Assembly: GCA_013820875.1 (NCBI GenBank)
Contig: JACDHS010000028.1
Coordinates: 1-44,448, forward strand
Origin: Verrucomicrobiota bacterium
GTDB taxonomy: Bacteria > Verrucomicrobiota > Verrucomicrobiia > Limisphaerales > JACDHS01
Direction of reading: 5' to 3'
DNA: 44,448 nt
In this document: positions 1 through 8,420 of the stretch, one piece after another
Numbering within the stretch: position 1 is the first letter of the stretch
Layout of the letters: every line of letters starts with the position of its first letter
Notes under the pieces: generated by a model
What the model was told of the DNA's origin: nothing
The model's database searches: none
What the model saw: the letters and a program-made list of their open reading frames with translations, nothing else
Program-made: the position numbers and the translations under genes

Positions 1-4
1 TCCG

Positions 5-108
5 CGCATTTCTCCCTCGGTTACGTTTACAGAGACAACTTTCCCCGCATTTCTCCCTCGGTTACGTTTACAGAGGCAACTTTCCCCGCATTTCTCTCTC
101 GGTTACGC
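5..108. repeat. 41-bp tandem repeat, 2.5 copies
   Basis: Copies start at 5, 46 and 87, giving an exact 41-bp period; the third copy is partial. Copies 1 and 2 differ by a single base (AGAGAC versus AGAGGC). The array runs off the left edge of the window, so the true copy number is unknown. It shares the spaced motif CTCGGT-N7-ACAGA with the 43-bp array at 19401. It encodes no recognisable protein. Confidence 0.9.
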
Positions 109-569
109 CGACAAGATGGGCATTTTTTGGTTTCAGGTCTTTGTAAACGTAAGGATATGAGGAACATACGCCTCCACTAATCCTGAATCCCGCAGTTCAA
201 TACCGCTAATCAGAAGGGGGATTGCGAAGAAGGCCACTTGAAAAGCCAACCCCCTGTTGGGTGAAGTATTTGTTTCACGTAACCGCTTTTTCGTTAGCGA
301 CTATTAGCGAAGATTAGCGGTTCCACTGCCGTTTTGAGGTTGACCAACGAAAACCTCACCCGAACCTTCGGGGCACCCTTCAGTTGGTAAAAACAAAAAA
401 CAAACTGCAACTCCGTATCCGCCCGAAAATATCGGGGGGTGGTTTGAACCATTAACAGGGGAGAATAGGTCAAAAGCAGGGGGCAGAATCCAGCATTCCT
501 CCGTTTTTAGAGAAAATCCGGCTAAACGCTTGCCTGAATGGTACGCGTTGTTACAGTTTGCGGCATCAA
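109..569. other. Non-coding leader with hairpins and TTAGCG iterons
   Basis: No credible gene is visible here. The hexamer TTAGCG occurs at 294, 304 and 314, spaced exactly 10 bp, and the inverted form CCGCTAA lies near 205. Short perfect hairpins are CCAAC/GTTGG (246-260), TGAGGTT/AACCTCA (335-358), CCCGA/TCGGG (359-372) and CCCGA/TCGGG (422-436). I looked for a tRNA and found no cloverleaf. The stretch may hold the promoter of the prs operon, a structured RNA, or old repeat debris; the sequence does not decide. Confidence 0.4.
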
Positions 570-598
570 AACCACCAAATGGTGGTTCTTTTGTTTTT
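570..598 (+). terminator. Terminator-like hairpin just before prs
   Basis: AACCACC (570-576) pairs perfectly with GGTGGTT (581-587) around an AAAT loop, and a T-rich tract follows at 589-598. It ends 10 bases before the GTG chosen as prs start. It could end an upstream transcript or act as an attenuator for prs. Its position inside the longer open frame argues against the TTG at 558 as the start. Confidence 0.6.
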
Positions 599-608
599 GA
601 AAAAGCGC

Positions 609-1553
609 GTGAAAATCTTTAGTGGCACATCGAATCTTCCATTGGCGAAAGCCATTACCCAATCAATCGGGTTGGAACTGGGCAAATGCACTGTCTCAGC
701 TTTTCCGGATGGAGAAACTTTCGTGAAAATCGAAGAGAATATCCGTGGTGAAGATGTTTTCCTTGTGCAATCCACCTGTCCGCCGACCAACCACAACCTG
801 ATGGAGATGTTCATCATGATGGACGCCATGCGCCGGGCGAGTGCTTCGCGCATCACAGTGGTTTTGCCATTTTATGGCTACGCCCGCCAGGATCGGAAGG
901 ATCAGCCGCGCGTTCCGATCACCGCCAAGTTGATTGCCAATCTTTTAGTTGCGGCCGGCGCCAACCGGGTTTTGACGATGGATCTGCACGCGCAGCAAAT
1001 CCAGGGCTTCTTCGATATCCCGGTGGATCATCTATATGCCGCGCCGGTGATGTATGATTATCTGAAGAAGAAAAAGATTCCGGACCTGGTCGTGGTGAGT
1101 CCGGATGTGGGCGGCTTAAAAATGGCGCATGCCTACTCGCAGGTGTTGGAATCAGGGCTGGCGATTGTGGCCAAGCGCCGGAAGAGTGCGACGGAAACCG
1201 AGGCAATGGCAGTGATCGGCGACATTCGCGGCAAGAACGTGCTGATGGTGGATGACCTGACGGAAACGGCTGGCACATTGACGACTGCGGCAACGCTCCT
1301 GAAAAAGAAGGGGGCAAAGAAAATTTACGCCTGCGTTTCCCATGCTATTTTAAACGATCTTGGGATTCAAAGATTGAGAAAATCAGTCATTGACGAATTG
1401 ATAACAACTGATACCGTCCTGCGCCCCGAGATAGACGGTGTCAATATCACGACATTGTCTGTAGCCGGGTTGCTTGGCGAAGCCATCAAGCGGATTGAGA
1501 GTAATTCCTCGGTTTCTTCGCTGTTTGAATTTAAGGGCGGACGGACCAGCTAA
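609..1553 (+). CDS. prs: Ribose-phosphate pyrophosphokinase (PRPP synthetase)
   Basis: Makes 5-phosphoribosyl 1-diphosphate from ribose 5-phosphate and ATP in the cytoplasm, feeding purine, pyrimidine, His, Trp and NAD synthesis. The 314-residue product is the usual length of class I enzymes. Visible motifs: the N-terminal KIFSGTSN, the ATP-loop PFYGYARQDRK, the metal-site segment MDLHAQQIQGFFDIP, SPDVGG, and the PRPP-binding loop VDDLTETAGTL. The open frame begins at TTG 558, but GTG 609 gives the canonical N-terminus (VKIFSGT) and avoids the hairpin at 570-587. No clear ribosome binding site is seen. It leads a housekeeping operon with rplY 24 bases downstream. The identity is certain; the start codon is less so. 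Confidence 0.97.
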   Translation: MKIFSGTSNLPLAKAITQSIGLELGKCTVSAFPDGETFVKIEENIRGEDVFLVQSTCPPTNHNLMEMFIMMDAMRRASASRITVVLPFYGYARQDRKDQPRVPITAKLIANLLVAAGANRVLTMDLHAQQIQGFFDIPVDHLYAAPVMYDYLKKKKIPDLVVVSPDVGGLKMAHAYSQVLESGLAIVAKRRKSATETEAMAVIGDIRGKNVLMVDDLTETAGTLTTAATLLKKKGAKKIYACVSHAILNDLGIQRLRKSVIDELITTDTVLRPEIDGVNITTLSVAGLLGEAIKRIESNSSVSSLFEFKGGRTS

Positions 1554-1577
1554 TTGGCCGGACGAAGTAGAATTTAT

Positions 1578-2222
1578 ATGAAATCTGTATCATTGACCGC
1601 GTTCCCGCGCATTGCCACAAAAGGCAGCGCTGTTAAGAAATTGCGAGCCCAGGGCCGAGTTCCGGCTGTTATCTACGGGCGCAACAAACCGCAAAGCCTC
1701 GAAATCAACACCAAGGAAATCGAAACGATTGTTCATCATTCGGCTTCCGAAAACTTGCTGTTGGATCTTGCCGTAGACGGTGCGAACCGACTGGCTCTCG
1801 TAAAAGAGATCCAACATCACCCGCTCAGCCGGAAGATTTTGCACATTGACCTCCATGAAGTGGCCGAAGGCGACAAGGTAACTGTCACGATCCCTGTTGA
1901 GGCTATTGGCGAAGCTGTCGGGGTGAAAGCCGGTGGTGTTCTCGAGCATGTGCTCTTCAAAATCAAAGTTCGTGGAACTCCGAAAGATCTGCCTGAGATC
2001 ATCAATGTTGATGTCAGTGCGCTCGAAGTTGGCAAAACGATTCATCTCGGTGAAATTCCGTTGCCTCCCGGAGTTGAAACGTTAGGCAAAAAAGAGATTT
2101 CGGTTTTCAGTGTGGCGGCTCCGAAGACAGAGGCAGCGGAAGTTGCAACTGAAGGCGCTCCTGCTGGTGCTGTAGAAATGACCAAGGAGAAGAAGGAAGA
2201 CGCGGGCGCCAAGAAGAAGTAA
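1578..2222 (+). CDS. rplY: 50S ribosomal protein L25/general stress protein Ctc
   Basis: Binds 5S rRNA in the large ribosomal subunit. The 214-residue product is the long Ctc/TL5 form: an N-terminal L25 beta-barrel (about 1-95, with the typical LRAQGRVPAVIYG segment near 25) plus a C-terminal Ctc domain (about 100-185), then a low-complexity Ala/Glu/Lys tail. ATG 1578 is chosen over the TTG at 1554 because MKSVSLTAFPR matches the family start. The prs-rplY-pth order is conserved in many bacteria and supports the call. A terminator-like hairpin lies immediately after the stop. Confidence 0.95.
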   Translation: MKSVSLTAFPRIATKGSAVKKLRAQGRVPAVIYGRNKPQSLEINTKEIETIVHHSASENLLLDLAVDGANRLALVKEIQHHPLSRKILHIDLHEVAEGDKVTVTIPVEAIGEAVGVKAGGVLEHVLFKIKVRGTPKDLPEIINVDVSALEVGKTIHLGEIPLPPGVETLGKKEISVFSVAAPKTEAAEVATEGAPAGAVEMTKEKKEDAGAKKK

Positions 2223-2230
2223 TTTCATCA

Positions 2231-2268
2231 GGAGCGACTGGACCTATACCCGTCGCTCCTTTAGTTTT
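2231..2268 (+). terminator. Hairpin with T tract between rplY and pth
   Basis: GGAGCGAC (2231-2238) pairs perfectly with GTCGCTCC (2252-2259) over a 13-base loop, followed by TTTAGTTTT. It ends 8 bases before the pth start. It should end or attenuate the prs-rplY transcript, which would make pth to rplI depend on read-through or on another promoter. Confidence 0.75.
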
Positions 2269-2276
2269 GCCCACTC

Positions 2277-2879
2277 GTGGAAGAACAGTTTCTTATTGTG
2301 GGTCTGGGCAATCCGGGTCGCGAATATGCCCGGACCAGGCATAACGCCGGCTTTATGTTGGTTGAGAAATTGGCCGAACGCTGGCGTTTGGGGTGGTCGG
2401 ACGAAAGAAAGTTCAATTCCAGGGTAGCGAAAGTAGGGCGCGGCGGTCGGAAGGTGTATTTATCGGAGCCGCAAACCTTCATGAACTTGAGTGGTAAAGC
2501 GGTTGGCCGGACGGCGGAGTTTTATAAAGTGCCGCCCAAAAGAGTTTTGGTGCTTGTGGATGACGCCGATTTGCCATTGGGGCAGATTCGACTGCGGGGC
2601 AAGGGGAGCAGCGGTGGTCATCACGGCATTGATAGCATAGAGCAGCATTTGGGAACGCAGGATTTTCCCCGATTGCGGATTGGAATTGGCCGGAAGCAGA
2701 GCAATGTTCGTGAGATCACGAATTATGTTTTGGGCCAGTTTGGTGCGGACGAGAATGAGTTGCTCGGCAAAGTTTTAACCAGGGCGTCTGACCAGGTCGA
2801 AAGCTGGTTGGATGAGGGGATCGAGAAAGCAATGACAAAATTTAACGGAGCCGTTGACTCCGGAAGAAAAGAAAAATGA
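2277..2879 (+). CDS. pth: Peptidyl-tRNA hydrolase
   Basis: Releases tRNA from peptidyl-tRNA that has dropped off ribosomes. The 200-residue product is full length. The start reads FLIVGLGNPGREYARTRHNAG, holding the conserved Asn12 and catalytic His22; SEPQTFMNLSG and VDDADLPLG (with the conserved Asp) follow, then SSGGHHGIDSI. The start is GTG 2277; no ribosome binding site is apparent, and the hairpin stem ends 18 bases upstream. The stop overlaps the rpsF start (ATGA, 2876-2879), so the two are translationally coupled. Confidence 0.96.
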   Translation: MEEQFLIVGLGNPGREYARTRHNAGFMLVEKLAERWRLGWSDERKFNSRVAKVGRGGRKVYLSEPQTFMNLSGKAVGRTAEFYKVPPKRVLVLVDDADLPLGQIRLRGKGSSGGHHGIDSIEQHLGTQDFPRLRIGIGRKQSNVREITNYVLGQFGADENELLGKVLTRASDQVESWLDEGIEKAMTKFNGAVDSGRKEK

Positions 2880-3199
2880 AAAAGTACGAAGGTTTGTTCA
2901 TATTGGATACTGCAGGCAGAGAAGAAGGCATCAAAGATGCCATTGATAAGATTTCTGCAGAAATCACATCTGCTGGCGGAAAAGTTGAAACCGTTCAGAA
3001 GATGGACAAGAAAAATTTCTCACGCGTGGCTGACAAACGTCATCAGTCCGGTTTCTACGTGAATGTTATTTTCGAAAGCGCTCCAGAAGCGATCAAGCAA
3101 CTCCGCCAACGGTTCGTGTCGAATACCGACGTGTTCCGCGTCATGTTCACTCACGCTGGTGAACAGAAGGAACCGGGAGTCGCAACTGTAGCGAAGTAA
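2876..3199 (+). CDS. rpsF: 30S ribosomal protein S6
   Basis: Small-subunit protein that binds 16S rRNA with S18. The 107-residue product has the S6 pattern: KKYEGLFILD at the start, GGKVETVQKMDKKNFSRVADKR in the middle (about 39-60), and the beta strand SGFYVNVIFE. The ribosome binding site lies inside the end of pth (GGAAGAAAAG), and the ATG overlaps its stop by four bases. It is followed by ssb and rplI. The usual rpsR (S18) is absent from this cluster and must be elsewhere. Confidence 0.96.
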   Translation: MKKYEGLFILDTAGREEGIKDAIDKISAEITSAGGKVETVQKMDKKNFSRVADKRHQSGFYVNVIFESAPEAIKQLRQRFVSNTDVFRVMFTHAGEQKEPGVATVAK

Positions 3200-3219
3200 G
3201 TTTTTGAGGGGACGTTGTT

Positions 3220-3678
3220 ATGGCCAGTTTCAATAAAGTTATCTTAGCCGGGAACCTGACGCGCGATCCTGAATTGCGCTATACCTCCACCGGAGTTGCA
3301 ATCGCGAAGATCAGCATTGCTGTAAACCGCAAATGGCGTAACGAAGCGGGCGAACAAAAGGAAGAAGTGACTTTTGTAGACGTTGATTGTTTCAGAAAAC
3401 AAGCTGAGACAATCGGCCAATACATGAAGAAGGGGAGTCCCATTTTGATTGAGGGGCGGTTGAAACTGGATCAGTGGGAAGATAAACAGACTCAACAGAA
3501 GCGCAGTCGGTTGGGAGTGGTCATGGACTCGTTTGAATTCCTCTCATCTGGAACTCGCGCCGAAGGAAGCGGTGAAGCACCTGCGCCTCGCAGTCGTCCT
3601 GTTGCAGCAAAACCGTCTGCGCCAGCAAGCGAAGATCCCGATATGCCGCCGCAGGAAGAAGATGATGTCCCATTCTGA
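3220..3678 (+). CDS. ssb: Single-stranded DNA-binding protein
   Basis: Coats single-stranded DNA in replication, recombination and repair and recruits partners through its C-terminal tip. The 152-residue product has an OB-fold (about 1-110; SFNKVILAGNLTRDPELR at the start, EGRLKLDQWED near 90), a Pro/Ala-rich linker, and the diagnostic acidic tip EEDDVPF at the extreme C-terminus. A GAGGGG ribosome binding site precedes the ATG by eight bases. It sits between rpsF and rplI, the standard location. Confidence 0.97.
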   Translation: MASFNKVILAGNLTRDPELRYTSTGVAIAKISIAVNRKWRNEAGEQKEEVTFVDVDCFRKQAETIGQYMKKGSPILIEGRLKLDQWEDKQTQQKRSRLGVVMDSFEFLSSGTRAEGSGEAPAPRSRPVAAKPSAPASEDPDMPPQEEDDVPF

Positions 3679-3715
3679 GCGGTTCAATTTTAACACTTAA
3701 TTATCTCTAAATTTT

Positions 3716-4276
3716 ATGGCAAAGACAGAAGTTATCCTGACACACAATATCGTCGGTCTCGGCGGTGAATCCGACCAGGTAAAGGTCGCCGCTGGCTACG
3801 CTCGCAACTATTTGCTCCCCCACGGTTTGGCTGTCCCGGTGACGCAATCCAACAAACGGCAGATCGAAGCCTTGCGCAAACGCCGTGCGGAACGTGAATC
3901 GCACGAACTGAACAGCATGACGGAACTCTCGAAGAGCGTTTCCAAGCTGATCTGTGTGGTGAAGGTCAAGGCTGGCGAAGACGGTCGCATGTTCGGTGCT
4001 GTGACTGCCGGCGCGATCTCCGATGAGATGAAGAACCAGTTCGAAATCAGCCTCGATAAGAAGAAAATTCATATTGAGAAGCCGATCAAGAGCCTGGGTG
4101 AACATGAAGTTGAACTTCGCTTGCACACGGACGTGACTTCCACGTTGAAAGTCCGTGTTGAAAGTCTCACTCCTCTGTCACCGGAAGCTATTGCTGCACA
4201 ACAAGCGGCCCAAGCTCCTGCCGGAGAAACTCCGAAGACTGAATCCCGCGCCAAACGCGCTGGAGCAAAGAGCTAA
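3716..4276 (+). CDS. rplI: 50S ribosomal protein L9
   Basis: Large-subunit protein near the L1 stalk that helps maintain reading frame. The 186-residue product has the N-terminal domain (EVILTHNIVGLGGESDQV, then GYARNYLLPHGLA), the long connecting helix (about 50-80), and the C-terminal domain with the GRMFGAVTAGAI segment near 98. A tail of about 35 residues rich in Ala, Gln and Lys extends past the usual 150 residues; similar tails occur in several L9 proteins. It is the last gene of the operon, followed by a strong terminator. Confidence 0.96.
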   Translation: MAKTEVILTHNIVGLGGESDQVKVAAGYARNYLLPHGLAVPVTQSNKRQIEALRKRRAERESHELNSMTELSKSVSKLICVVKVKAGEDGRMFGAVTAGAISDEMKNQFEISLDKKKIHIEKPIKSLGEHEVELRLHTDVTSTLKVRVESLTPLSPEAIAAQQAAQAPAGETPKTESRAKRAGAKS

Positions 4277-4309
4277 AGAAGCAAAAGCTGCGGTTGATTG
4301 TAATTTGCA

Positions 4310-4337
4310 AGGCAGGTCGTTAACGACCTGCCTTTTT
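4310..4337 (+). terminator. Rho-independent terminator of the prs-rplI operon
   Basis: AGGCAGGTCG (4310-4319) pairs perfectly with CGACCTGCCT (4324-4333) around TTAA, followed by a T run to 4337. The 10-bp GC-rich stem and T tract make this the clearest + strand terminator in the window. Confidence 0.93.
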
Positions 4338-4407
4338 CTTTAATGGACGCAGCATCCCTTTCTGTGCTGTTTCAAGGATGAAAAGTAAGTGTGAACAGCG
4401 CATCAAG

Positions 4408-6387
4408 CTAAAGCTTCTTGGCCCGATAGAATTGGCAAGGGGAATTGGTGCCGTCGTCGTGAAATTCGACGATGCTGTTGCTGTTTACGATATTGGTGAA
4501 GCTCACCCAATTCGTAGGGGCAAGAATAGATGCACGTTCGATGAGGCTCGTTGAACCCAGTGCTCCGCTTAATAGGAAACGCATTTTGCCATCCTGTTCC
4601 AGGCCAAACTGTTTAAAGCGGAAAGGCACGGGATCGAGGGTGTCGGCGAGGAAGTTATCGAAGTAGGCTCCGCGGGCCGCTGGAAAAGTGGGAGTGTTGC
4701 CGGCGTGCCAGCGATAACCCATGCCCGTCTGACCTGCCGGATAGATCGTGTTATTCACCTGGGCCAGGAGTTCTCCATCCAGCAGGAACCTGATTTGATT
4801 AGTGCGCGCTTCGATCCTCATCGTGCGCCATCCGCTGGCAGGTTCGTAACGGGACGAGGATTGGAGATCAACGACAGTGGCGTTGGTGATGTAACCTGCC
4901 CGAAGTCTGCCATCATCATTGTCCCACACAATGGCGTAGCAATGACCGCCGCCTTCGAATGTGTCTGTCATGCCGGCAAATCCATCATCGCGGAGAAAAA
5001 TGCCATACCGTTCCCATCTGCCGCTGCCGAGATAGGCTGGATTGTAGTTGAAATAGACATCGCACTGGACGAAGTAGTTTCGGTGTCCTGGTTTGCCGAC
5101 GAGCACTGACTCTGCATATCCGTTTCCAGAGTTGTTTGCATCGGTCACGAAAAGTGCCTTGCCATCACCGCCCGGTGAAGAAGGGGTAAAGGATTTTACA
5201 ACCGAGCGGGTGAATTTCGGACGACCAAACATCGATTTCCCAAGTTCAGAAAAAGATTCCTGGATGGGGAAATCGTGGGTCGGCAGCGTTGCTGTATTGA
5301 TCGCTGGGTGAATTAACTCTGGATAAACGATCATTCGATTGTTGGGTTTCACCCACCCCCATGTCGCTGAAGCGCCGGGAAGGGGGATGCGATAGTAGCC
5401 ATTGGTGATCTGATCGGCCACAAATCGTCCGCCACCAAACAGGACTTGCCCGAGTTGGCTCGCTCCATCGTTCGGCGTTGATCGGATCGAGTATTTGGTT
5501 TGAAGTTGCCCGGAGTGTACGTAAGTGACGTTGTCCGGCATCGCCTGGATGACCGTTCCGATGAAGACTTCTTCGACCTGGTCTGCCCGGATCCAGCCTG
5601 AACGATTGGAGCCATTGTTTGGGATGAACACGCGATAATAACCGCGCTTCGGGTAACTGGAGAAAAAGAGTTGTCCCTCGTGCGCTGTGCTGATTTGTGT
5701 GCTGCTGTCCAGGTGATCCGTTCGGATTACGGTGCTGTTGGCGGTCACCCGCACGACTCTGCCGATCTGATGATTGGCAGTTGCATTGAACATAATCGGG
5801 AATTTGAAATGCCCCCAATAAAATGGACACACCGGTGAACCGCCGCGGATTTCACTTTGGATGTGCAAATGTTCGGAAGTGGAATTGCCGGTGTTGTCGG
5901 AAAGCCCAACTTGGTCGCCGATACTGACACGCTGCCCATTCGTGGCCGTCACGGTCAGCATGTGCAAGTAGAGCAGATCAATGGATTCTCCATTTGGGGT
6001 AGGTGCATCGACAGCTATTCTGACGAAATTACCGTACGGAGTGCTGTGATCGTTTTTGGGGAAATGTGTCACTACTTCCGTCACTGTCCCTGCGACGGCT
6101 GCATACAGTGGCGTTCCGGTTTGGACGGCAATATCTGTTCCTCGATGATTATTATAAGCATTCGGTGAAATCCAGGTGGTACCGGAGTATCCGGTCCAGT
6201 CGGCTCGGTTGTTGCCGCCAACATCATAAATAAGATCGAAGAATGCTTCGATAATGAAGCCATCCTCAAACGGAAGAACCTCATAAGGCCCTGGAGAAAT
6301 TTGAGCGCGCGCGGAAAGGAAGGGAAGGCACATAACCAGGAGAGTGGCACGCCATGCCAACCCTGCGGAGCAATATGATGATTTCAT
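4408..6387 (-). CDS. Secreted M23 (LytM-type) metallopeptidase with SH3-like and LamG-like domains
   Basis: A 659-residue exported protein. Residues 1-28 form a signal peptide ending SARA. The M23 domain (about 70-190) is complete: zinc ligands His81 and Asp85 (HRGTD), His142 in LLYLHML, and His173/His175 (EHLHIQ). Two SH3-like segments follow (about 235-285 and 295-350, each with GYYR and GW signatures), then a concanavalin/LamG-like fold (about 375-590) and a short C-terminal beta domain. The family cleaves peptidoglycan cross-bridges; the extra domains suggest binding to wall glycans, which is inference. It is transcribed divergently from mqnC across 96 bases. Confidence 0.85.
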   Translation of the reverse strand: MKSSYCSAGLAWRATLLVMCLPFLSARAQISPGPYEVLPFEDGFIIEAFFDLIYDVGGNNRADWTGYSGTTWISPNAYNNHRGTDIAVQTGTPLYAAVAGTVTEVVTHFPKNDHSTPYGNFVRIAVDAPTPNGESIDLLYLHMLTVTATNGQRVSIGDQVGLSDNTGNSTSEHLHIQSEIRGGSPVCPFYWGHFKFPIMFNATANHQIGRVVRVTANSTVIRTDHLDSSTQISTAHEGQLFFSSYPKRGYYRVFIPNNGSNRSGWIRADQVEEVFIGTVIQAMPDNVTYVHSGQLQTKYSIRSTPNDGASQLGQVLFGGGRFVADQITNGYYRIPLPGASATWGWVKPNNRMIVYPELIHPAINTATLPTHDFPIQESFSELGKSMFGRPKFTRSVVKSFTPSSPGGDGKALFVTDANNSGNGYAESVLVGKPGHRNYFVQCDVYFNYNPAYLGSGRWERYGIFLRDDGFAGMTDTFEGGGHCYAIVWDNDDGRLRAGYITNATVVDLQSSSRYEPASGWRTMRIEARTNQIRFLLDGELLAQVNNTIYPAGQTGMGYRWHAGNTPTFPAARGAYFDNFLADTLDPVPFRFKQFGLEQDGKMRFLLSGALGSTSLIERASILAPTNWVSFTNIVNSNSIVEFHDDGTNSPCQFYRAKKL

Positions 6388-6483
6388 AAATTAAAAACGC
6401 CGATCGGGAGGAAGGTGAATCAAAAGTGAATTTTCATTGTCGCTTGGTCAAGACGTAAGTGAGTTCAGAATGACTCTTCGCTT

Positions 6484-7623
6484 GTGTCGCAGGTGGCGTC
6501 GGATAAATTGGCCAACGTGATTTGCGACATTTCACTCGGCACTCTGCGACAGAAAATTTGGGATGGTGAACGCATCAGCCCTGCTGAAGCGAGGCAGCTT
6601 TATCAATTGCCACTCGAAGAACTCGGTGCGCTGGCGGATCGCCGTCGGCAATTGACGAAGCGTGATGCTTACAATGGTCGCGGCAACGAAATCGTCACCT
6701 ACATCGTTGATCGCAATGTAAATTACACGAACGTCTGCAATGTTTACTGCAAGTTCTGCGCCTTTTACCGGACGGAAAAAGAGAACGATGCCTACGTCAT
6801 CACCCATGATGAAATGGACCGCAAGATTGAGGAGACGGTGGCGCTGGGCGGAACGCAGATCCTGATGCAGGGCGGGCATCATCCGAAGTTATCGATGCAA
6901 TGGTATCTGGATTTGATTTTCCACATTAAACAAAAGTTTCCCGAGATAAACATTCACGGATTCAGTCCGAGCGAATTCGTTCATTTCCAGGAAGTCTTCC
7001 AATTGCCGGTCGAAGAAATCATTTCGCAATTTGTCAAAGCCGGCCTGGGTTCCATTCCAGGCGGCGGCGGTGAGATTTTGGTAGATCGCGTTCGGAAACG
7101 AATCGCTCCTTTGAAAGCGATGAGCGACGAGTGGCTGGCAGTCATGGACACAGCGCATCGGTTGGGTTTGTCTTCCAGCGCCACGATGATGTTCGGCCAT
7201 GTGGAAACTGTGGACGACCGCATTGAGCATTTGGAACGTGTCCGCGTCCAGCAGGAGAAATCGTTGTCCTACGGCGGAACAGGATTTACCGCCTTCATCG
7301 GGTGGACGTTCCAGTCAGAGAACACAAAATTGAAGGCTCCGACTGTGGGTGCCCAGGAATATTTGCGGACACAGGCATTGAGCCGGATTTATTTGGATAA
7401 TATTCCAAATGTCCAGAGTTCCTGGGTGACGCAAGGGTTGGAGATCGGGCAGGTGGCATTAAAATATGGTGCGAATGACCTCGGCAGCATCATGATTGAG
7501 GAAAATGTTGTCTCCCAGGCTGGCGCGACCTTTCGCATGGGTGTGGCGGATATGAAACGCTTGATCGAAGAACTGGGCTATGAGCCGCATCAACGTGATA
7601 ACTGGTATCGCCTGCTGAATTGA
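6484..7623 (+). CDS. mqnC: Cyclic dehypoxanthinyl futalosine synthase (radical SAM)
   Basis: Catalyses the radical SAM cyclisation of dehypoxanthine futalosine in the futalosine route to menaquinone. The [4Fe-4S] motif is Cys85-x3-Cys89-x2-Cys92 within NVCNVYCKFCAFYR, typical of MqnC rather than MqnE. Other support: GGTQILMQGGHHP near 112 and GSIPGGGGEILVDRVR near 190, both family signatures. Length 379 is slightly above the family's usual 350-370, so the GTG at 6493 is an alternative start. mqnD lies 10 kb away on the other strand, which supports a complete futalosine pathway. The GT2 gene follows after 33 bases. Confidence 0.95.
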   Translation: MSQVASDKLANVICDISLGTLRQKIWDGERISPAEARQLYQLPLEELGALADRRRQLTKRDAYNGRGNEIVTYIVDRNVNYTNVCNVYCKFCAFYRTEKENDAYVITHDEMDRKIEETVALGGTQILMQGGHHPKLSMQWYLDLIFHIKQKFPEINIHGFSPSEFVHFQEVFQLPVEEIISQFVKAGLGSIPGGGGEILVDRVRKRIAPLKAMSDEWLAVMDTAHRLGLSSSATMMFGHVETVDDRIEHLERVRVQQEKSLSYGGTGFTAFIGWTFQSENTKLKAPTVGAQEYLRTQALSRIYLDNIPNVQSSWVTQGLEIGQVALKYGANDLGSIMIEENVVSQAGATFRMGVADMKRLIEELGYEPHQRDNWYRLLN

Positions 7624-7656
7624 CCAATCTACGGCTTTCATTTTTTACCATCCTAA

Positions 7657-8391
7657 ATGAGTTCCGACTTGCCCATCCTCAGCATCGTTCTTCCTTGTTT
7701 CAACGAAGAGGGGAACTTGCGCGCGCTGATTGCGGCTATCCGCGCAGGGGTCGAGCCGTTGGCGATTGGTTATGAAATTATCATTACAGATGATTGCAGT
7801 CGCGATGGTTCATGGGGTGTGTTGAAGGAATTGGCGGCGGAAGATCCGCGTATCCGCGTGCAGAAATTTGAATCCAATTGCGGCCAATCAGCGGCTATGT
7901 GGGCGGGAATGAAAACTGCGCGTGGCAAATTCCTGATGACCCTTGATGCAGACCTGCAGAATGATCCCCATGAGATCCCAAGATTTATTGCCGCCCTGGA
8001 GCATTACGATTGCGTCTGCGGTTCGCGGGTTGAAAGTCGCAGGAAAGGGGACAATTCCGTTCGGATCATTTCGTCGCGCATTGCCAATGGTGTTCGGAAC
8101 TGGCTGAGCGGCGACACCATTTCTGATTCCGGTTGTTGTTTTCGCGCTTTCAAGCGGGAATGCATTGAGAACCTGAAGTTTTTCAAAGGGATGCATCGCT
8201 TTATGCCGACCTTGATCAAGCTGGAAGGTTTCAGTGTGACGGAAATCCCGATCGGAACCAATCCGCGGTTTGCCGGGAAGACAAATTACGGCGTGTGGAA
8301 CCGGTTGTTTGCTTCTTTTTACGATTTGTTGGCCGTGCGTTGGATGAAAAGCCGTATGGTTCATTACAAAATTGCCGAGCGGATCAACTGA
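7657..8391 (+). CDS. GT2-family glycosyltransferase (DPM1/ArnC-like catalytic domain)
   Basis: A 244-residue cytoplasmic-face glycosyltransferase of family 2. Motifs: SIVLPCFNEEGNL at the start, the nucleotide-binding ITDDCSRDGS, and the metal site LDADLQNDP near 92-100. GMHRFMPTLIKLEG and NYGVWNRL are typical of polyisoprenyl-phosphate glycosyltransferases. It lacks the two C-terminal membrane helices found in ArnC/GtrB types, so it resembles the soluble DPM1 form. It lies between mqnC and the paralog pair at 8421 with 29-33 base gaps, so it is probably co-transcribed. The sugar donor cannot be told from the sequence. Confidence 0.88.
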   Translation: MSSDLPILSIVLPCFNEEGNLRALIAAIRAGVEPLAIGYEIIITDDCSRDGSWGVLKELAAEDPRIRVQKFESNCGQSAAMWAGMKTARGKFLMTLDADLQNDPHEIPRFIAALEHYDCVCGSRVESRRKGDNSVRIISSRIANGVRNWLSGDTISDSGCCFRAFKRECIENLKFFKGMHRFMPTLIKLEGFSVTEIPIGTNPRFAGKTNYGVWNRLFASFYDLLAVRWMKSRMVHYKIAERIN

Positions 8392-8420
8392 TACTATGAT
8401 GCAGTCCGTCAGCGGTTTAT

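Noticed and set aside
109-569. tRNA or tmRNA upstream of prs
   Set aside because: Small hairpins occur, but no acceptor stem, T-arm and anticodon arm fit together.
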